Positions 22,301 to 32,847 of a stretch of DNA of 64,000 nucleotides are shown one piece after another. Below the pieces are notes generated by a model. The model did not search any database, was not told where the DNA came from, and saw only the letters and a program-made list of their open reading frames with translations. Numbering within the stretch: the first letter of the stretch is position 1; each line of letters opens with the position of its first letter. This stretch comes from Mesorhabditis belari (lineage: Eukaryota; Nematoda; Chromadorea; Rhabditida; Rhabditidae): assembly GCA_958450365.1 (NCBI GenBank), contig CAUEEP010000411.1, forward strand, positions 124,001 through 188,000. Direction: 5' to 3'. Both the position numbers and the translations under genes were made by a program.

Positions 22301-25300
22301 GGCCTGTATTCTCGAGTCAGCCAATTGACTGGCCTGTATTCTCGAGCCGGCCAATTGCCTGGCCTGTATTCTCGAGTCAGCCAATTGACTGGCCTGTATT
22401 CTCGAGTCAGCCAATTGACTGGCCTGTATTCTCGAGCCGGCCAATTGCCTGGCCTGTATTCTCGAGTCAGCCAATTGACTGGCCTGTATTCTCGAGCCGG
22501 CCAATTGCCTGGCCTGTATTCTCGAGTCAGCCAATTGACTGGCCTGTATTCTCGAGTCAGCCAATTGACTGGCCTGTATTCTCGAGCCGGTCAATTGACC
22601 AGCCAATGTCGAGTGGTATGGCCTATTTAGCTTAGATAATAAGCCGGCTTATCCAGTTGACCTTCTCTTGTCAGAAACACTCAAGATAACAGTAAAAAGC
22701 ACGCTTTGTTCACTGAGATTGTTTCATTCAAATCAGACACAACATTTAGCCACAAAATTAGCGATTTGACCACAAAATCGAGCAATTTATCTACAAAATT
22801 AGCAATTTATCGACAAAATCTAGCAATTTAGATTCATTTAAGTACTTAGATATGCTTAAATCCATAATCTATATCTATAATCTTAAATCTATAATCTAAA
22901 TCCAGGGTTTCTCTCACCGCGATCACAATGATCCACTCCGTCATCACTCGACGGCTCGCCTCTCCTCTAGCTCAAAGAAAAGACATCCCGATCCACCAAA
23001 GGTAGACTTTAAAATGTTATCTCTCAATGTTATCTCTCAATCTCATCTCTAGCTTATTTCTAACCCTTCTAATCCTTCTAAAGTCATTATTTGGTCATTA
23101 TTTGGTTATTTGGTCATTATTTGGTCATTATTTGGTCAGATTTGGTCAGATTTGGTCAGATTTGATCAGATTTGGTTTATTTGGTCAGATTTGGTCATTA
23201 TTTGGTTTATTTGGCCATTATTTGGTCATTATTTGATCAGATTTGATCATTATTTGGTCAGTTTTGATCATTATTTAGTCATTATTTGATCGTTTTTTAC
23301 ATCAAAATCATTACGATTAACTACAAAACGATTTTTCGTACTTTAACTGCAAAATTTGCATTTAAATCTCTTCTCCTAGGGTCTACAGGGTGCGTCATAA
23401 TTGTTGCAACAAGATACTCAAGGCATTGCACACCAAGAAGTTTCACTGGAAGAAGATTTTTAAACAGAAATAGCTTTATTTAACAGTAACAAATAAGGAA
23501 ACCAAGAGATCATTCGATATGAATGCCTTGATAACCGCCTTTTGCCTTGATAACAGCCCTTAATCGGTTCGGATATGCCTTCACTGCGGCCCGAATGTCA
23601 TCTTGAGGAATCGCCTTTCATCCTTTGGTCAAATCATCCTTTGTGTTTTCGAGAGCAGACATTAGCCTCTAAGATTGCCCAAATGGAAAAGTCCATCACA
23701 TTGAGATCCGATGAGTTTTGAGGCCATTCATCCTTGGTGATCACAAAGGGAAAGTTGGCCACACACCAGTCCTGAACCGTCTTCTTCGTGTGAGCGGGAG
23801 ATCTTGCATGAAGGTCCAATTTTGATTTTTATTGGCTTTACACGCCCATGACATCACATTCTTGACATCACATTCTTGACATCACATTCTTGACATCACA
23901 AACGGTCTTTGAACTCTTACACCCTGTATAAGTATTCAAATTTGAAGTAAAAAGTAAGTAAAAGCTTTAGAATCGAAATTCTTCTCGATTTCTTATCGAT
24001 TTCTTATCAATTTCATCAATTTCCTATCAATTTCCTCAATTCCCTATCAATTTCATCAATTCCCTATCAATCTTTCCAGAAAGAAGCTTCTCCTCACAAA
24101 CAACCAAAACTCGACACTTCTGTTTTAGCTGTTAACAGTCAAAATGTTATTCAAGTAAGTCATGAATTCAATTTAATTTATTTCAATTAAATTTCAATCA
24201 CGTACTCTTTGCTATTGTAAACTTTTAGATGCAACAACTTCAAGAAAAAGTCGATGAATTGCAACGTGTCGCTAATGGAAAAGACAAGTTGTTGTTGCGG
24301 AAAGATGCTGAGGTTTGTGAGAGATTTTGCAACCTTTCTAGTCCACTAATTCTTCATCTTTCTCGTGAAAACGAAGAGAAATGCGTTGAGTTTAGCTAGA
24401 AAGGGTTTGTTTTGAGTTTTGAAAGCACAAAGTACACCTTTTGCACCTTCAAAAGTCTTACGATAGGCTTACTGTAGAATGGCTTACTGTAGAATGATTA
24501 CTTTATCTAAAATGTCTTCTAGATAGCTCAATTGGCTTCTAGATAGCCTAATTAGCTTCTAGATAGCTCAATTGGCTTGTAGATAGCTCAATTGGCTTCT
24601 AGATAGCCTAATTAGCTTCTAGATAGCTCAATTGGCTTCTAGATAGCTCAATTGGCTTCTAGATAGCCTAATTAGCTTCTAGATAGCTCAATTGGCTTCT
24701 AGATAGCTCAATTGGCTTCTAGATAGCCTAATTAGCTTCTAGATAGCTCAATTGGCTTCTAGATAGCTCAATTGGCTTCTAGATAGCTCAATTGGCTTCT
24801 AGATAGCCTAATTAGCTTCTAGATAGCTCAATTGGCTTGTAGATAGCTCAATTGGCTTCTAGATAGCCTAATTAGCTTCTAGATAGCTCAATTGGCTTCT
24901 AGATAGCTCAATTGGCTTCTAGATAGCCTAATTAGCTTCTAGATAGCTCAATTGGCTTCTAGATAGCTCAATTGGCTTCTAGATAGCTCAATTGGCTTCT
25001 AGATAGCTCAATTGGCTTCTAGATAGCTCAATTGGCTTCTAGATAGCCTAATTAGCTTCTAGATAGCTCAATTGGCTTCTAGATAGCTCAATTGGCTTCT
25101 AAATAGCTCAATTGGCTTCTAGATAGCCTAATTAGCTTCTAGATAGCTCAATTGGCTTCTAGATAGCTCAATTGTCTTGTAGATAGCCCAATTATCTTGT
25201 AGATAGCCCAATTGAAAGCCGATATCTCGACAGCTGAGCGTAAATACCGTGAAATGCTCGCACAAATGGCAAAAGAAAAGGATGAAGCGTTGGAGAAATT

Positions 25301-28300
25301 ACAGAGGAAATTCGAGGATGAAAGAAAACAGGTTGGATTTGAGAATTGTCTTGTCTGGAATTGTCTGGAATTGGAAATGTATTGCCTTGTTAGATTGGAA
25401 ATCAATCTAACAATGCATTACGGACGCCAATTACCCCTCAAAATTGGTGGAGAAGTAGAATCGACTTTAAGAAAAAACATAGAATCGACTCTAAGGAAAA
25501 ACATATCAAAAATTCAGCTGTAAAGCTCTAAGGTTACGGTAGTTATAGTGTTTTTACTAATCGTAAGGTCTAGCGACAATGGAGTTTCTTTTTCCACAAA
25601 GATCTTGGGCCTAGTTAGCACAGTGGATTCACTGTGCGGCAAAGGCGTAGCTAGGGGGGCCCTGGAAGACGGTGGGGGGCCCTGGAAGACGGTGGGGGCC
25701 CTGGAAGACGGTGGGGGGCCCTGGAGGACGGTGGGGGCCCTGGAAGACGGTGGGGGGCCCTGGAGGACGGTGGGGGGCCCTGGAGGACGGTGGGGGCCCT
25801 GGAGGACGGTGGGGGCCCTGGAAGGCGGTGGGGGGGCCCTGGAGGACGGTGGGGGGCCCTGGAGGACGGTGGGGGCCCTGGAAGGCGGTGGGGGCCCTGG
25901 AGGACGGTGGGGGCCCTGGAGGACGGTGGGGGCCCTGGAAGGCGGTGGGGGGCCCTGGAGGACGGTGGGGGCCCTGGAAGGCGGTGGGGGCCCTGGAGGA
26001 CGGTGGGGGCCCTGGAGGACGGTGGGGGCCCTGGAAGGCGGTGGGGGGCCCTGGAAGGCGGTGGGGGCCCTGGAGGACGGTGGGGGCCCTGGAGGACGGT
26101 GGGGGCCCTGGAAGGCGGTGGGGGGCCCTGGAGGACGGTGGGGGCCCTGGAAGGCGGTGGGGGGCCCTGGAGGACGGTGGGGGGCCCTGGAAGGCGGTGG
26201 GGGACCCTGGAAGGCCGTGGGGAGCTCTGGAAGGCGGTGGGGGGCCCTGAAGGACGGTGGGGGGCCCTGGAGGGCAGTGCAATGCCCTTCGCCATGAAAA
26301 ACATTTCTATCTACGCCTCTGCGGTGTTCTAGTGGTAGTGCTTTCAGTTAGCTCGCAATCTCGAGTTCAAAAACTTTCTGGACCATTTTCAACCATTAAC
26401 ATATAGTATTCTTTATCTACTTAATGCAAAACACTATAACTACCGTAATCTTAGAGCTCTTAGAGCTATACAGCTGGATTTACAGCTGAATTTTTGAAAT
26501 TTTGTTGCCTAGAGTCGATTCTATCTATTCATCAATTTTGAGGGGTAATTGGCGTCCGTAAGTGGATGTGTTTCCTTTGTAAAATCTAGAATTGAAGATC
26601 TAGAATATTCTAAAAGCTATCAAAAGCCAATTTTCCAGCATCGACTAGAGAAACAAGAAAAAGAACGCATCGAGTTGCAAGAGAAAGCGAAAAGGGAAAA
26701 GGAGCGAAAAGTTTGTGAAATTTGCCTCTTAAATTCTAGAGTTTTTCTAAAAGATTCTTTTATTAGGGAAAGCATTTGATAAAGCATTGATAAAGCATTT
26801 GATAAAGCCCGATTACGGTACCGTATTTCCTCTAATAAACGCCCGCCCCCCTGACCAACTTTGGACGCTTCGTTCTCAGCCCCATTTTGAGATATCTTTA
26901 TGTTTAATATATCAAAAGATAGCCCTTAATGTCTTCTATCTTTTGATATATTAAACATAAAAATATCTCCAAATGGGGCTGAGAACGAAGCGTCCAAAGT
27001 TGGTCAGGGGGGCGTTTATTAGAGGAACTACGGTAGCAAGATTACGGTAAAGTCAAACCAGGACAAAACACGGCCTCGTAACCGTGAGCACTATCCCCAC
27101 GTAGCCAGATTTCAGAGCATGGCTTGGTAGGTTTAAACTCTGAAATTGAAGCTCTGAACTTGTTTAAGAATTAGCTAGATTAAAATTAGCTAAATTAACC
27201 ATATAATTTACTGTATCTATTTCAATTTTCAGGCAAAAAAAGAAAAAGAAAAGCAAGAAGCCGCCGAGAAGCGTAAAAAGGAAAAAGAAGAGAAAGCGGA
27301 TGTGAAAAAAGTGAAAGAAGAGGAAATGGCTGCGAGTGAGAAGAAAGAGAACGAGGAAAATGAGACAAAAGCGAAGATGGAAGGGAATGGGGATGAGGTG
27401 AGGAAGATCGGCTTTTATGGTTTCCATTGTCAAGATCTTAACAATCTAATGTAAATATATAAAAATGGAAAGACTTTCTGAAAAGGCTAAATTCGGTAAC
27501 CCTAGTACTCGATCGTATAACTAGAGCCGAATCTTGAACAGAACTTGAACTGATCTTGAACAGACCTTGAACTGACCTTGAACAGACCTTGAACTGATCT
27601 TAAACAGATCTTGAACTCTTGAACAGACCTTGAACTGATCTTGAACCGATCTTGAACCAATCTTGAACAGATCTTAAATCTGTTCAAGACTTAAGATCGC
27701 CTTTTAAGCTTTCCATTGTCGTCAAGATCTTAACAATCTATCGTAATCTATCTTAACTATAAAGAGTAGTGTCTGTCTGTCTATACGGTCATTTTATTGG
27801 TTAAAACTTCTTTATAAAACCTTAGAATATCTTGTAGTTTTCCCATTTCAGTAAAAAAACAAAAAATCTGATTTGATTGGCACGGCGAGGAGTCGAACCT
27901 GCCTTGTGTAGGTTGTAGACGAGCGCCCTCCCGACTGAGCCAAGACGACGCCCAGACTTGGAGGAAAAAAACAAGCTAGAAACCCGCGATTCACTGGAAA
28001 TCACTTAACGATGGACGCGACTAACTGACGACCCGGGTTTCTACCCGGTTTTTTTTCTTCCTCGTCTAGCCGTCCCCATGGCTCAGTCGGTAGCCTGCTG
28101 GTCTACAACCCACAGGATGAGGGTTCGATCCCCCGTACTGCCAATCAGGTTATCTTTTTAGTTTTTGATGTTTTGATTGATACTCTAATAAAACGCATTT
28201 CGTTTTTCTGCTTTCACGCACTTTTTCCTGATTACTGTCGCAGTCTAACTTCTTTTTAGAAAATCGTTTCTTTCTCAGTCCCTAGACTTTCCACAACTAT

Positions 28301-28622
28301 ACTTTTGATACCAAAAAATACTAGATTTCAAGAGCTATCTTTTGACATCCAAGCGAAAACTGTAACTTAAACGAGTGCTGAGAATTGGATGTTTAAAGTT
28401 AGACAACTGTACAGTTGTCTAACTTACTCCGTCATTGCTTCTAGACTATTTACAAGATTTCAGTACTCCGAAACGAATGAGAAACGAAAAGAAAAGCTAG
28501 ACGAAGACGAAAAGGAAGAAGAAGCGAAAATTGAAATCAGAGCTGAATCTCCATCGATCGAAATTCCCGAGAAAAAAGTGAAAAAAGATGAAAGTCATGA
28601 TGAAGCCGATGAATCGGATTAG
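19313..28622 (+). CDS. FAM76-family zinc-ribbon and coiled-coil protein (12 exons)
   Basis: Exons: 19313-19380, 19645-19693, 20447-20523, 20629-20716, 21667-21753, 22906-23001, 24080-24154, 24229-24312, 25203-25331, 26639-26710, 27233-27397, 28464-28622. The sum is 1149 nt, 382 aa, phases consistent. The N-terminal 105 residues carry CxxC pairs (CINC, CEKC, CTYC, CVYC, CANC, CRLC) in the spacing of FAM76A/B, which are poorly characterised nuclear-speckle-associated proteins in vertebrates. Exon 6 (124-155) is His/Ser-rich, as the FAM76 middle region is. Residues 181-251 form a coiled coil with LQEKVDELQRV and IAQLKADISTAERKYREML, resembling the FAM76 C-terminal helix. Residues 252-382 add a Lys/Glu-rich tail with an acidic end that I do not recall in vertebrate members. 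Each intron over about 400 bp contains a minisatellite or MITE. The 3' splice site of exon 9 closely matches the adjacent minisatellite. Confidence 0.87.
19752..20204. mobile_element. TACCGTAAATA MITE, internally duplicated copy
   Basis: Ends taccgtaaatactgtaat and ttacagtatttacggta are inverted repeats. About 190 bp of the interior (ctagctttgaacgagttttt through gcattttttgaaagtacggg) is present twice in tandem. Located in FAM76 intron 2. Same family as 11082-11351. Confidence 0.85.
20210..20345. repeat. AATTAGGATTTAAAGAAAA array
   Basis: About seven units of 18-20 bp in FAM76 intron 2. The array begins directly at the MITE end, and the same unit also occurs just left of the MITE (about 19716-19750), so the MITE probably inserted into the array. 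Confidence 0.85.
20735..21447. repeat. TGCTGTACTTTG minisatellite
   Basis: About 700 bp of 9- and 12-bp units (tgctgtactttg, tgctgtacg, tgctgtact). The period is a multiple of three, so all frames on both strands stay open, giving artefactual 220-280-codon frames (AQSTAQST, CCTLCCT, VQHKVQ). It fills FAM76 intron 4. Confidence 0.97.
22136..22600. repeat. 30-bp minisatellite with higher-order ABABB pattern
   Basis: Sixteen 30-bp units, each containing ctgtattctcgag. Variant A reads ccggccaattgcctggcc and variant B tcagccaattgactggcc. The order is A B A B B three times, then a variant A. Open on both strands because the unit is a multiple of three. Confidence 0.97.
23085..23295. repeat. TTATTTGGTCA minisatellite
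   Basis: Units ttatttggtca and gatttggtca in FAM76 intron 6. Confidence 0.93.
23386..23926 (-). mobile_element. Deleted Tc1/mariner-type element in FAM76 intron 6
   Basis: The element is bounded by cagggtg and its complement caccctg, with TA on each side, the target duplication of this superfamily. On the minus strand a fragment at about 23819-23634 reads ITKDEWPQNSSDLNVMDFSI followed by WAILEANV. This matches the block around the last catalytic acidic residue of Tc1/mariner transposases (WPxxSPDLNxxDxxxW). Only the C-terminal part of the transposase remains, so it is non-autonomous. Its tip resembles the MITE at 45971-46550. Confidence 0.8.
24515..25202. repeat. 20-bp minisatellite made of 3' splice-site copies
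   Basis: About 34 units of ggcttctagatagctcaatt, with a variant agcttctagatagcctaatt, run up to the 3' splice site of FAM76 exon 9. The real acceptor is cttgtag followed by atagcccaattg, the same 20-mer. The last two repeats share the real site's own variants (cttgtagatagcccaatt). Confidence 0.97.
25419..26560. repeat. Long inverted repeat flanking a G-rich array
   Basis: The left arm (25419-25555: ttacggacgccaattacccc, ctctaaggttacggtagtta) is the complement of the right arm (about 26405-26560: taactaccgtaatcttagag, ggggtaattggcgtccgtaa). The minisatellite at 25655-26280 sits in the loop. It is a palindromic DNA element enlarged by an array. Confidence 0.8.
25655..26280. repeat. GGGGGCCCTGGAGGACGGTG minisatellite
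   Basis: About thirty 19-21-bp units of ggggccctggaggacggtg and the aaggcggtg variant, strongly G-skewed on the plus strand. Long Gly-, Trp- and Pro-rich frames on both strands are artefacts. Confidence 0.97.
26817..27036. mobile_element. Palindromic element with CCGTATTTCCTCTAATA ends
   Basis: Left arm: taccgtatttcctctaataa, then cgcccccctgaccaactttg. Right arm: its near-perfect complement ending ttattagaggaactacggta. The inner loop has tatcttttgatatattaaac pairs. Its tip resembles the MITE tips at 629 and 848. Inserted in FAM76 intron 10. Confidence 0.8.
27535..27680. repeat. CTTGAACAGATCTTGAACTGA array
   Basis: About twelve units of 11-12 bp (cttgaacagac, cttgaactgat) in the last FAM76 intron. 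Confidence 0.92.
27769..27953 (-). mobile_element. tRNA-derived SINE-like element, copy A
   Basis: On the minus strand, a tRNA-like head (27953-27879) has an A-box-like tggctcagtcgg and a B-box ggttcgactcc. It is followed by a roughly 100-bp body and a tail of gacagacagacac ending at 27769. The same layout and orientation occur at 53250-53748 and 53846-54022. Confidence 0.6.
28070..28142 (+). tRNA. tRNA-like sequence, head-to-head with SINE copy A
   Basis: The D-arm ggctcagtcggtagcc pairs perfectly and the T-arm contains gggttcgatcccc. The anticodon-arm region (gctggtctacaacccac) folds poorly and lacks T at the position before the anticodon, so this is probably a tRNA-derived pseudogene. Confidence 0.4.
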
Positions 28623-28799
28623 AAAATCATTTCTCTTCATTTACCAGTTTTTAGGTTTACTTTGTGCTAATTAAAACGCATTTTGGCTCAATTTTGTCTG
28701 AAAGAGTGCGTTTAAATCGGAAAAATGCTTGCAAGCGGAAAAGAAGCGAATAATTGAATATCTTTTGGCAAGCTGATAAGAGCCAAACAGCGGTTCTTA

Positions 28800-29015
28800 T
28801 GAGCAGCTCTGATCAGCAGCTCTGATCAGCAGCTCTGATCAGCAGCTCTGATCAGCAGCTCTGATCAGCAGCTCTGATCAGCAGCTCTGATCAGCAGCTC
28901 TGATCAGCAGCTCTGATCAGCAGCTCTGATCAGCAGCTCTGATCAGCAGCTCTGATCAGCAGCTCTGATCAGCAGCTCTGATCATCGGCTCTGACCATCG
29001 GCTCTGATCATCGGC
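28800..29015. repeat. GATCAGCAGCTCT 13-bp array
   Basis: About fourteen units of gatcagcagctct followed by three gatcatcggctct variants, about 180 bp after the FAM76 stop codon. Confidence 0.97.
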
Positions 29016-29164
29016 TCTTGTTGTTGCTCAATGTTGGCTTATCACTGAAAGCCTTCTACTCAGAGTTTAACCTTAAAGGCTCAAATCATCAAATTAATGT
29101 TTGTAAACACAACAAAACACTTAAAAATCAATTTTTATACCTTAATAAAGAAGTAAAAAAAGGT

Positions 29165-29234
29165 TTACCAAACCAGGAATCGAACCAGGGACAAAACCAC
29201 AAATCCCAGTCCTGTGCGCTAACACTTTCGCCAT
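29165..29234 (-). tRNA. tRNA-like sequence (degenerate)
   Basis: The minus strand contains a B-box ctggttcgattcctgg in a pairing T-arm. The D- and anticodon arms are poorly formed, so a pseudogene is likely. Confidence 0.3.
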
Positions 29235-29394
29235 AAAGCAAGCTAGCTTACTTACTGAGTTACCGAGGCAGACCGAGAGCTTGGTTGTCAAGGCTTTAAG
29301 TAAGCTAGCTTGTTGTTTGACGAAAGTGATCGAAGCTTTGAAGGCTTATAGCTCGAAAATGGCTGATCAGTAGGATTTGATTTGAATTTGAAAG

Positions 29395-29490
29395 CTAAGC
29401 TAAGCTCTTAACGCTGAAGCTCTTAACGCTTAAGCTCTTAACGCTTAAGCTCTTAACGCTTAAGCTCTTAACGCTTAAGCTCTTAACGAA
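29395..29490. repeat. CTTAACGCTTAAGCT array
   Basis: Six 15-bp units of taagctcttaacgct. Confidence 0.9.
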
Positions 29491-29724
29491 ATCAGCTTTC
29501 CAAATGCTCTTAACCAAATCAGTTTTCCGGATGCTCTTAACGAAATCAGATCGGAATCAGATCGCTCCTGACATCTTTGTCAAAGCGTTTCCCTTTTAGA
29601 ATTTCTAAGCGCATAATTTTAGACGGCTTAGACACAAAAATGACTGAGCCAAATAGTCGACTGAGCCGACTGAAACAAAAAAGTCTGCTTTCTTGGTGTA
29701 GTTTCTGGTGTTATGAGTGATTTC

Positions 29725-29885
29725 TCTAGGTTCAAAAGTGTGACGAAGGTTTTACTTATTATATATTGATGATTTTCAAAGAAAAACCCAACAAATGGGG
29801 TAGCTACGGACGACAAAAAAAGGAAAAAGCGGAAAACGTAGCTACCCCATTTCTTGACTTTTTCTTTGATAAGTAAAAGATATTC
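29725..29885. repeat. Hairpin element
   Basis: The left arm (ttacttatt, caaagaaaaac, aaatggggtagctac) pairs with the right arm (gtagctaccccattt, ctttttctttgataagtaa). It is a MITE-like fold-back in the spacer. Confidence 0.65.
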
Positions 29886-30034
29886 AATTGAATTTTCTGC
29901 TTCTTTCCGTCTGCAAGCCTGTTCAAAGCCATTTACCTCAAAAACCACATTTTTCTCTCATTTCCTGGCCGTTTACTTTTTCGATTTATTTCTTTGTAAA
30001 TGGAAAACGGTTAACGGTAGAGGCAGGGGAACCA

Positions 30035-30415
30035 ATTTTTTTGGTCAACTTGCAGCTCATCTTTAAGCACCTTAAACTTGTTGAATCAGAAAGTTTTAAC
30101 AAGATCTAAATAGCTTAGAATGTCAGCTTTCAGAAAATATTTGTTTGATCAAAAGTTATTGAGAAAAACTTCTCTAAAATCGGGCTGAAAGTTTGTCATA
30201 AACTCGCCTCCCTCGTTATCGGTTCTTGGTCAACTTGCAGCTCATCTTTAAGCACCTTAAACTTGTCGAATCAGGAAGTTTTAATAAGATTTAGATAGGG
30301 TAGAATGTCAGCTTTTAGAAACTATTTATTTTATCAAAGGTTATTGAGAGAAATCTATATAAAATCGGGGTGCAAGTTGGTCAAAAACTTGACCGATAAT
30401 CGCTACCCCCGCCGT
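30035..30415. repeat. Two tandem copies of a roughly 190-bp segment
   Basis: The segment beginning ggtcaacttgcagctcatct starts at about 30042 and again at about 30229, with about 85 percent similarity by eye. No coding potential seen. Confidence 0.8.
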
Positions 30416-30457
30416 TAACCGTAAAGGTCCTGTAAATGTACTGTAAGGTTTAAATAT

Positions 30458-30835
30458 TTAATAGAAGCTATAGAAGCTATAGAAGAAGCTATAGAAGCTA
30501 TAGAAGCTGTAGAAGCTATAGAAGAAGCTATAGAAGCTATAGAAGCTATAGAAGCTATAGTAGCTACAGAAAAAGCTACAGAAGCTATAGAAGCTATAGA
30601 AGCTGTAGAAGCTATAGAAGAAGCTATAGAAGCTATAGAAGCTATAGAAGCTATAGTAGCTACAGAAAAAGCTACAGAAGCTATAGAAGCTATAGAAGCT
30701 GTAGAAGCTATAGAAGAAGCTATAGAAGCTATAGAAGCTATAGAAGCTACAGAAAAAGCTATAGAAGCTATAGAAAAAGCTATAGAAGGTATAGAAGCTA
30801 TAGAAGCTATAGAAACTATAGAAAAACCTACAGTA
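30458..30835. repeat. AGAAGCTAT 9-bp minisatellite
   Basis: Units of agaagctat with agaagctgt and agaaaaagc variants. Antisense frames read as Ser-Phe-Tyr repeats. Confidence 0.97.
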
Positions 30836-31103
30836 ATCTAAAGCTTTCTCTAACAACTTTACAGTACTTTTCATTGACTTTAAAGCCTTTTTAAAAATCA
30901 AATATTTAAATATTTAAAATTTTCGTTAAAATCGAATCAAATTTTGTCTTTTTTCACATTTCTTTGTTATATTTTTATCTAATAGATTTTACTGGTAATT
31001 CTTTAAAAAATGGTTTCATTATTTGCTCCAAAAATCCTCTTTTTTTGATCATTAATCAAATTCAAATCAATTTAGGCTAAATTTCTTTTCATTATCCTTT
31101 TTC

Positions 31104-31378
31104 ATTATACTTTTTCATTATGTTTTTTCGAGATTCGAACAAGAATGATATTATTTTTCTCATTTTTTTTACTGTAATCGCTGTTAAACTGTTAAAAGTT
31201 GATAATTTAAACGCTTTTTATATTTTTACATATTTTTACATACACATTTTCTTTACTATATCGTTTTGTGATAAGCTAGAAAAGTTTTTCAGACTCGGCA
31301 ATTTTTTTCAGTACACTATTGTTTTTTTATGCAAGAGGATAAAGTGTTTTTTGTTTTTTGTTTTGAAAAAATTATTGG
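31104..31378. repeat. Dispersed 270-bp repeat, copy 1
   Basis: Nearly identical to 40766-41014 (ttcgagattcgaacaagaat through gcaagaggataaagtgtttt). This copy runs directly into the attggaaccgt array. The other copy does not have the array. Confidence 0.9.
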
Positions 31379-32171
31379 AACCGTATTATTATTATTGTTG
31401 TAAATTATTGGAACATTCATTGGAACCGTATTGGAACCGTATTAGATCAAAAAAGAACCGTATTGGAACCGTATTAGAGCCGTATTGGAATTATTAGATC
31501 AAAATTGGAACCGTATTGGAACCGTATTAGATCAAAAAAAGAACCGTATTGGAACCGTATTGGAACCATATTGGAACCAGATTGGAACCATATTGGAACC
31601 AGATTGGAACCATATTGGAACCATATTGGAACCAGATTGGAACCATATTGGAACCATATTGGAACCAGATTGGAACCATATTGGAACCAGATTGGAACCA
31701 GATTGGAACCATATTGGAACCAGATTGGAACCATATTGGAACCAGATTGGAACCAGATTGGAACCATATTGGAACCATATTGGAACCAGATTGGAACCAT
31801 ATTGGAACCAGATTGGAACCATATTGGAACCATATTGGAACCAGATTGGAACCATATTGGAACCAGATTGGAACCATATTGGAACCAGATTGGAACCAGA
31901 TTGGAACCATATTGGAACCATATTGGAACCAGATTGGAACCATATTGGAACCGTACCCGAAATGTATCCGAACCATATTGGAACCAGATTGGAACCATAT
32001 TGGAACCATATTGGAACCAGATTGGAACCATATTGGAACCAGATTGGAACCATATTGGAACCAGATTGGAACCAGATTGGAACCATATTGGAACCATATT
32101 GGAACCAGATTGGAACCATATTGGAACCGTACCCGAAATGTATCCGAACCATATTGGAACCGTATTGGAAC
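31378..32171. repeat. ATTGGAACC(A/G)(T/G) minisatellite, left part
   Basis: About 70 units of an 11-bp repeat (attggaaccat, attggaaccag, attggaaccgt), with interspersed acccgaaatgtatccgaacc. Continues at 32848 after an inserted element. Six-frame openness of over 200 codons is an artefact. Confidence 0.97.
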
Positions 32172-32847
32172 TAGAGTGTGTTCCTTGCAGACAACGCGTT
32201 TTCTAAAAAGCGCGCGCCAAGGATAAGCTACCGTAACCCTATGCTTTGCATCAGCAAACTTTTTAAAATGCAAATGTACATTAAAATCTTGCGCTCTTTT
32301 CTTCTATTACTCTTCCCTTAACTCTATTACTCTTCCCTTAACTCTATTACTCTTCCCTTAACTCTATTACTCTTCCCTTGACTCTATTACTCTTCCCTTA
32401 ACTCTATTACTCTTCCCTTAACTCTATTACTCTTCCCTTAACTATATTACTCTTTCCTTAACTCTATTACTCTTTCGCTAAAACTTAATAATTTTTAAAT
32501 GCTATGTAAAATTAAAGAAAACATTTAAAACGGGAAAATTTAAGAAACACTATTAAAAAATTATATTATTTACGAATTTACCAGGCCTATTGTCTACATT
32601 TGCACTAGAACCATTCCAAAAAAAAATTGCACGCCCTAAAAAACCTAAATCCTTAAATAAAACTATCCATTACTATATTATTAAGAAAAGTTTGCAAATT
32701 TTTTTCGCGCGACCTTTATAGCTTTGCTTAAAAAGCGCACCTTTTAGAAAACGCGTTGTCGGAAGTTTGTCGGATCAATTGTCTGACAAAAAAGTTGTCA
32801 ATGAAAATTTGTCTGACAAATTGTCTGTCAACAAGGAGCACACTCTA
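32172..32847. mobile_element. hAT-like non-autonomous element inside the minisatellite
   Basis: The ends are tagagtgtgttccttg and the complement of tagagtgtgctccttg, flanked by attggaac (32164-32171 and 32848-32855). This looks like an 8-bp target duplication, as made by hAT transposases. Subterminal gacaacgcgttttctaaaa also occurs inverted near the right end. There is no transposase. Because the target is itself periodic, the 8-bp duplication could be coincidental. Confidence 0.7.
32308..32476. repeat. ACTCTATTACTCTTCCCTTA 20-bp array
   Basis: About eight highly similar 20-bp units inside the hAT-like element. Confidence 0.95.

Noticed and set aside
22136..22600. CRISPR-like regular 30-bp repeats
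   Set aside because: No unique spacers, eukaryotic intron context, plain tandem array.
25548..26332. Gly/Trp/Pro-rich frames of about 200-250 codons on both strands
   Set aside because: Translated G-rich minisatellite in an intron.
26316..26380. tRNA-like ggtgttctagtggtagtg
   Set aside because: No T-stem pairing. A-box-like similarity only.
31474..32273. Seven overlapping frames over 200 codons
   Set aside because: Product of an 11-bp repeat, open in nearly every frame. Splice-free, without family resemblance.
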